Positions 59,458 through 64,000 of a stretch of DNA of 64,000 bases are shown one piece after another (position 1 is the stretch's first letter; the number at the start of each line of letters is the position of its first letter). Below the pieces are notes generated by a model, which was not told the DNA's origin, searched no databases, and saw only the letters and a program-made list of their open reading frames with translations. Origin of the DNA: Protula sp. h YS-2021. Taxonomy: Eukaryota; Annelida; Polychaeta; Sabellida; Serpulidae. The stretch lies in contig OX457033.1 in the NCBI GenBank assembly GCA_949752745.1, positions 19,507,907 to 19,571,906 on the forward strand, written 5' to 3'. A program made the translations under genes and the position numbers.

Positions 59458-60194
59458 TATTCTGCAAACCCAAATGACTCAAAGCTGACAGAGTGGCGAC
59501 CACATTATGATTTTTGCTGGTGTTGACGAGGATTCTAGATTGATTTTTGTCGACGTCTTTACAACGTCGCTTTCCCGACGACTGTGCAATGCCCGGAGAT
59601 TGATGATGTTTCGGCTTCCGCTTACGGCCTTTACGCAACGTTGATTAGACATCGGACAAGGGTAAACCTTGTTTCAATTTTAATAAACAACTTAAACCCG
59701 ACGTTGATCCGACGTTGGATGCAACGTCTGCAAATGTCGCAACGGTTACTGGATGGTAAAGATCAGTGGACACATGGTGTCCATGCCGTAGGGACGTGCT
59801 AACACGTCCTGGTGGAAGAACTCGTCTACCTTCGGACATTTCCGCTCTGGCACACCGAAACAGGTCCGATTTATAAGTATGCGCTGGACTGGGCGGGACC
59901 CTCAAATACACTCTATTTTTTACTTCTACCTTTACACTGGCACTTTTTAAGCTAAAATTCTTCAAAGCACTATTCAAGTTCACCTTGTTGTGTTTTACTG
60001 TCTTCGCTATTGGATTCATAACGAAAAAGGCGGCATGCTACTATAGTAATGTAATTCTTATTATGTATTTCGCTTAATGCATAAATAATATTTTGTGGTA
60101 TCATACTTTTACAACCGAATCATCACTGCTCAGTCCTCATCGTATATTCGCCGCATCTGGATTGTGTCCGCCCGTATCTGAATGATGTCCGCCC

Positions 60195-60785
60195 GTATCT
60201 GAATGTTGTTCGTAAGTGTCTCGGTGATGTCCGTTCGTGTCTCGATGATGTCCGTCCGTGTCTCGATGATGTCTGTCCGTGTCTCGATGATGTCTGTCCG
60301 TGTCTCGATGATGTCCGTCCGTGTCTCGATGATGTCTGTCCGTGTCTCGATGATGTCTGTCCGTGTCTCGATGATGTCTGTCCGTGTCTCGGTGATTTCC
60401 GTCCGTGTCTCGATGATGTCCGTCCGTGTCTCGATGATGTCTGTCCGTGTCTCGATGATGTCTGTCCGTGTCCTCGGTGATGTCCGTCCGTGTCTCGATG
60501 ATGTCCGTCCGTGTCTCGATGATGTCCGTCCGTGTGTGGATGATGTCTGTCCGTGTCTCTATGATGTCTGTCCGTGTCTCGATGATGTCCGTCCGTGTGT
60601 GGATGATGTCCGTCCGTGTGTGGATGATGTCCGTCCGTGTGTGGATGATGTCCGTCCGTGTGTAGATGATGTCCGTCCGTGTGTGGATGATGTCCGTCCG
60701 TGTGTGGATGATGTCCGTCCGTGTGTGGATGATGTCCGTCCGTGTTTCGATGATGTCCGTCCGTGTCTCGATGATGTCCAGCCGG
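60195..60785. repeat. Minisatellite, 21-bp unit, about 28 copies
   Basis: GATGATGTCCGTCCGTGTCT plus C units. The left two thirds are mostly the TCTC variant and the right third mostly the TGTG variant. The unit is a multiple of three, so long frames are open on both strands (238 and 235 codons). Nothing supports a gene. Confidence 0.95.
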
Positions 60786-61764
60786 TTCTTCTATTGACAG
60801 GATTTTGTGGGCAAATATCTCAAAACACACTTTCGAGTCACGACAGGATAATCATTTCTTCCATTCGTTTCTTATGTGTTTGTCCATGCACAAAAAAACG
60901 GGACAGTGTAACAAAGTAAGCTCTCTTGAAGCGTTCTAGCGTTAGAATAGAGATAGCACCCATGCTCGTACATAAAAATCACTCTGTCATTCCCTAAACT
61001 CTGTTGGAATACTTCTTGCTACTTGAAAGCAATGTAATTATTGAACCACGTCTATTTTAAAATACCACTAACTGTGTTAAAATGACACATTTGAGTCTGG
61101 CCAATGGCTTATCCTGTTATCGGTGTTGTAATGGATTTTGTTATCCTCGAAATCAAGGTAAATATAGACTGCGACGTTGCACTGTTTCTTGTCAGTATAA
61201 GGACTAAGTGCACAGTGACAAAAAATGTGAGAAGCAAACGATTTTAATGGCTTATTCTTATAAATAATTGAAGCGTTTATTAGCAAGGCCAGGTACATAT
61301 GAGCGCTTTCTTTGATGAATTGCATAAATAAACAGTACATTTTATGTACTCACGTTCTAGCGTTTTAGAGACCAGTAACTGGTCCCAAAAGAATAAGCTG
61401 TTTATAATAAGACTGAGTGTTTTTGACCTTAGTACAATAAAGCAAACTAATTTATTGTATATTTTACATAATGGTGAAAAATAATATGTAATATTATAAT
61501 ATGAGCAATAGAATGGATATATAGAAGTGACAAAAATACAACAGGACAAACTGTATATGTTATTACAGAAGTTCGTGTTTTTTATGGATAACAGTCAAAA
61601 GTTGATGGTCTGACCGAGTTTTAGAGACACAGCAGAACCCCGGGAATGGGATCACCGGTGGGATTGTGTTATCGAAATAACTGAACAGTTGTACGATTAC
61701 CCGAGAATTGTCCCCACGCCTGGGGTTGTTTATCATTGAATGCACCTAGAAGGGGGATATTTGT

Positions 61765-62025
61765 GACGTAGTGCCGTATTTGGGGTTGTTCTCCTGTACT
61801 GCAGTGTACTATGGCTGGGATTGTTCGCCACGGAAGGTACCTAGAAGGGGGTTATTTGTGACGTATATATTGCGCTTGTGGGGTGGTCCTTCCCTGGGAT
61901 TCTCCTGTACTTCAATCTACTCTGTTTGGGGTTCTTCGCCACGGAAGGGACCTGGAAGGGGACTATGTGTGACGTGCCGCTTGTGGGGTGGTCCTTCCCT
62001 GGGATTCTCCTGTACTTCAATTAGG
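61765..62025. repeat. Tandem repeat, unit about 100 bp, about 2.5 copies
   Basis: GTGGGGTGGTCCTTCCCTGG, ATTCTCCTGTACTTCAAT and TTCGCCACGGAAGG recur in order, with a more degenerate start near 61620. Confidence 0.85.
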
Positions 62026-64000
62026 TGACTATTCGACGTTACGGTGCTGTTGCTTAGGCAAGAAATTACTGGTTTATGAAACGCCTATAAAAGTTCGTAG
62101 CGATTTACAATGCGACTAAAATTAAATAGATAATATTTCAACATTATTTAAGAGAAAATAAGTGTAGACAACACCATTTCTTTTAAATGCTATTTGTAAT
62201 GTCCATGAAAAAAGTCAATTTAATAATGACAAAAAACTGGGATGTCAGATAACTAATTTTAAACCTTAACCTAAATAAAGAATTCTTTATTTGAAATCTT
62301 CCGCAGATAGCGACAGTATCAGTGGAAAAGGACATTACGATCACTCTGCGATTGATGTCGACAAAAAACTGTGATTTCTAAAAGATTAGGATTGTATTGT
62401 TAATCTATATATCTGTAAAATTAATTCGTTTGTAAGGAAACTGTAGGTGAAAGCAAATTCAGCATTTTATTTACTATAAAAGGAATACCTCATGACAAGC
62501 ATAAGGTTTAAATTATCCATCAGCTGCACGGCTGCTGTCAGAATATAAACTACATGTAATATTCATTTTCTTGTCAAAGTTCTGTTAAATTCACCATAAG
62601 CTTTTGACAGGTGTTGCGAGTCTTTTGGAAATTTACAGGAGCGCGTGTGATGAAAAAAAACATGAGTGGAGATTTAACAATCATGTTCATAGGCATAGGA
62701 GATTGGGGGGGGGGAGGGGGGGGAGGGGGGAGTTCGGAGGAATGGCGTACAGTAGTGACAAATAATGGTAATACTCCCCCCCTCCCCCCCCCCCCCCCCC
62801 GCTGGACTGCGGTGAGTCCTAGTAGTTTTTGAGGTGCGGTCCACTTTTTAAAGACGGAAGCAAGACTGTGATTTCTGTTTCACAAAACTAGACCGGACCC
62901 CAAATATTATGACGTCATAATAACGCTGCCGGATAGTATCGGCGCTCTTTGATGCGACAGAGGTTATATCTGGTACATGAACGTTTTACAACCCCACCCC
63001 GTGGCTCACCAGATGTACACTAGAAACTAATTTTTTCATATTGGACTGACATAAAATACATACGGTTTTTTTCTTTTGCAAAACAGCGGATGTAAATAAT
63101 GCAACACGAAAAAAAGGCTCAATTACATCGATGCCAGAATTATCTGGGGGGGGGGGGTGTAGAGAGGGGGAGGGGGCAGTGTCATCTGTCGAGCAGTCAA
63201 AAGTGGTGGTTTTATGACAGTCCTCTTTTATTACCCACGCCCTTTTTGTAGCGTTGTAAAGTACATAAATCAGTTTTTTTTTTAATGTTAAGGATTTTCT
63301 GATCTCTGCAACATTCTTTTCTCAAGGAAGGAAGGTGGTGTCGTACAAAAATAATCGCTCGCGACTGGGCTTGTGACAACCTGCAACGTATGGCTCTACT
63401 AACGAACATATCACATGTTTCGGGGTTAAATACTGTGGTGTTTTTATTATTATTTGCACAAAAAACGCTTAAATGTAGGGCATTTCTTGTAATCTGGGCA
63501 ATAAAACACAGTTTTGATAAAAAGACATGCGTGATGTAGAACCAAGACAAGTATTTTATTATATTTTTAAGTAAACATTGACCAAGGTTTTTGTAACACG
63601 CACTCTGAATTCTAATAAAGCGACCCGCGCAATTGCAAAAATAAGTACAAGGCCCATATCCACCCCACTCTCCCCCCCCCCCCCCCCCGTCACTCTGTCA
63701 ATCTCCTAAGTCATCCTACATTCCTCTATAGTCTGTCGTTTATTCACACGCAAAAAATGTTTGATTCCAAGGTTGCAACAAAAATTAAAATTCTCGTATT
63801 TTTTATCAATTGCATTCTTATAATAAGGACGGACATACAATTTATCTCGGCTCAGCAGTTTTTACGGTTAAAATTGGGATAATACAAAAATAGAATTGCT
63901 TTTGACCTCGCCCCCACCCCGACCCCCCCCCCCCCACCACACCCTTTCCCCTCTTATTCTAACACCGTCCCATTTTCAGCAACCTCAGCGAAAGCGCTCA

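Larger units (their letters stand above)
59458..64000. other. Gene-free right end
   Basis: No exon series recognised. It holds ACGTTG-rich repeat sequence (59490-59760), a 21-bp minisatellite, a roughly 100-bp tandem repeat, and G and C homopolymer runs (62705-62731, 62776-62801, 63671-63688, 63921-63935). Confidence 0.5.

Noticed and set aside
60123..60919. Long open frames on both strands
   Set aside because: They come entirely from a 21-bp minisatellite whose unit is a multiple of three.

Overview
This is eukaryotic, animal-type DNA. Coding sequence is split into short GT-AG exons, introns run from about 200 bases to 4 kb, and there is a dense background of microsatellites, minisatellites and short terminal-inverted-repeat elements. 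The gene families, the many ATT, TA and GGAC repeats and the G/C homopolymer runs would suit a marine lophotrochozoan such as a mollusc. That is an impression; no single sequence proves the taxon. I saw no bacterial genes, CRISPR array, tRNA or rRNA genes, or autonomous transposon.

Four gene models are supported. (1) 1208-11877 (+): eleven exons giving the C-terminal 898 codons of a kinesin that I match to the KIF14 tail; the motor and FHA parts must lie left of the window. (2) 12935-19301 (-): a complete nine-exon polypeptide N-acetylgalactosaminyltransferase (GALNT type, 604 aa), convergent with the kinesin. (3) 24296-27863 (+): a second complete GALNT of 643 aa in four exons, head-to-head with the first across about 5 kb of repeat-rich DNA. 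(4) 38762-50354 (+): a secreted protein of 542 aa in 14 exons: signal peptide, a short EGF, ten EGF domains each encoded by one 114-base phase 1-1 exon, one divergent EGF, and a C-terminal six-cysteine domain like the chitin-binding peritrophin-A (CBM14) family.

All exon phases in the four models close exactly, which is the main support for the splice sites given. The two GALNTs should act in the Golgi to start mucin-type O-glycosylation. The kinesin would act in cytokinesis. The EGF/CBM14 protein would be extracellular, and its EGF units carry consensus sites for several EGF-type O-glycans.

The most unusual features concern duplicated gene structure. Intron 2 of the minus-strand GALNT holds six tandem copies of its 5' splice site and three of its 3' splice site, and only the innermost pair keeps the reading frame. 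The 3' end of the EGF/CBM14 gene lies in a tandem duplication of about 5.7 kb (47526-53222 and 53309-59078), so its last three exons and its poly(A) signal exist twice. The EGF exons were amplified together with their introns, leaving at least three broken exon relics.

The regions 27864-38761 and 56238-64000 show no gene I can support. They hold minisatellites, foldback elements and simple repeats, including a 42-bp array with repeated CCAATCAG boxes (34318-34642) and a 21-bp array that is open on both strands (60195-60785).
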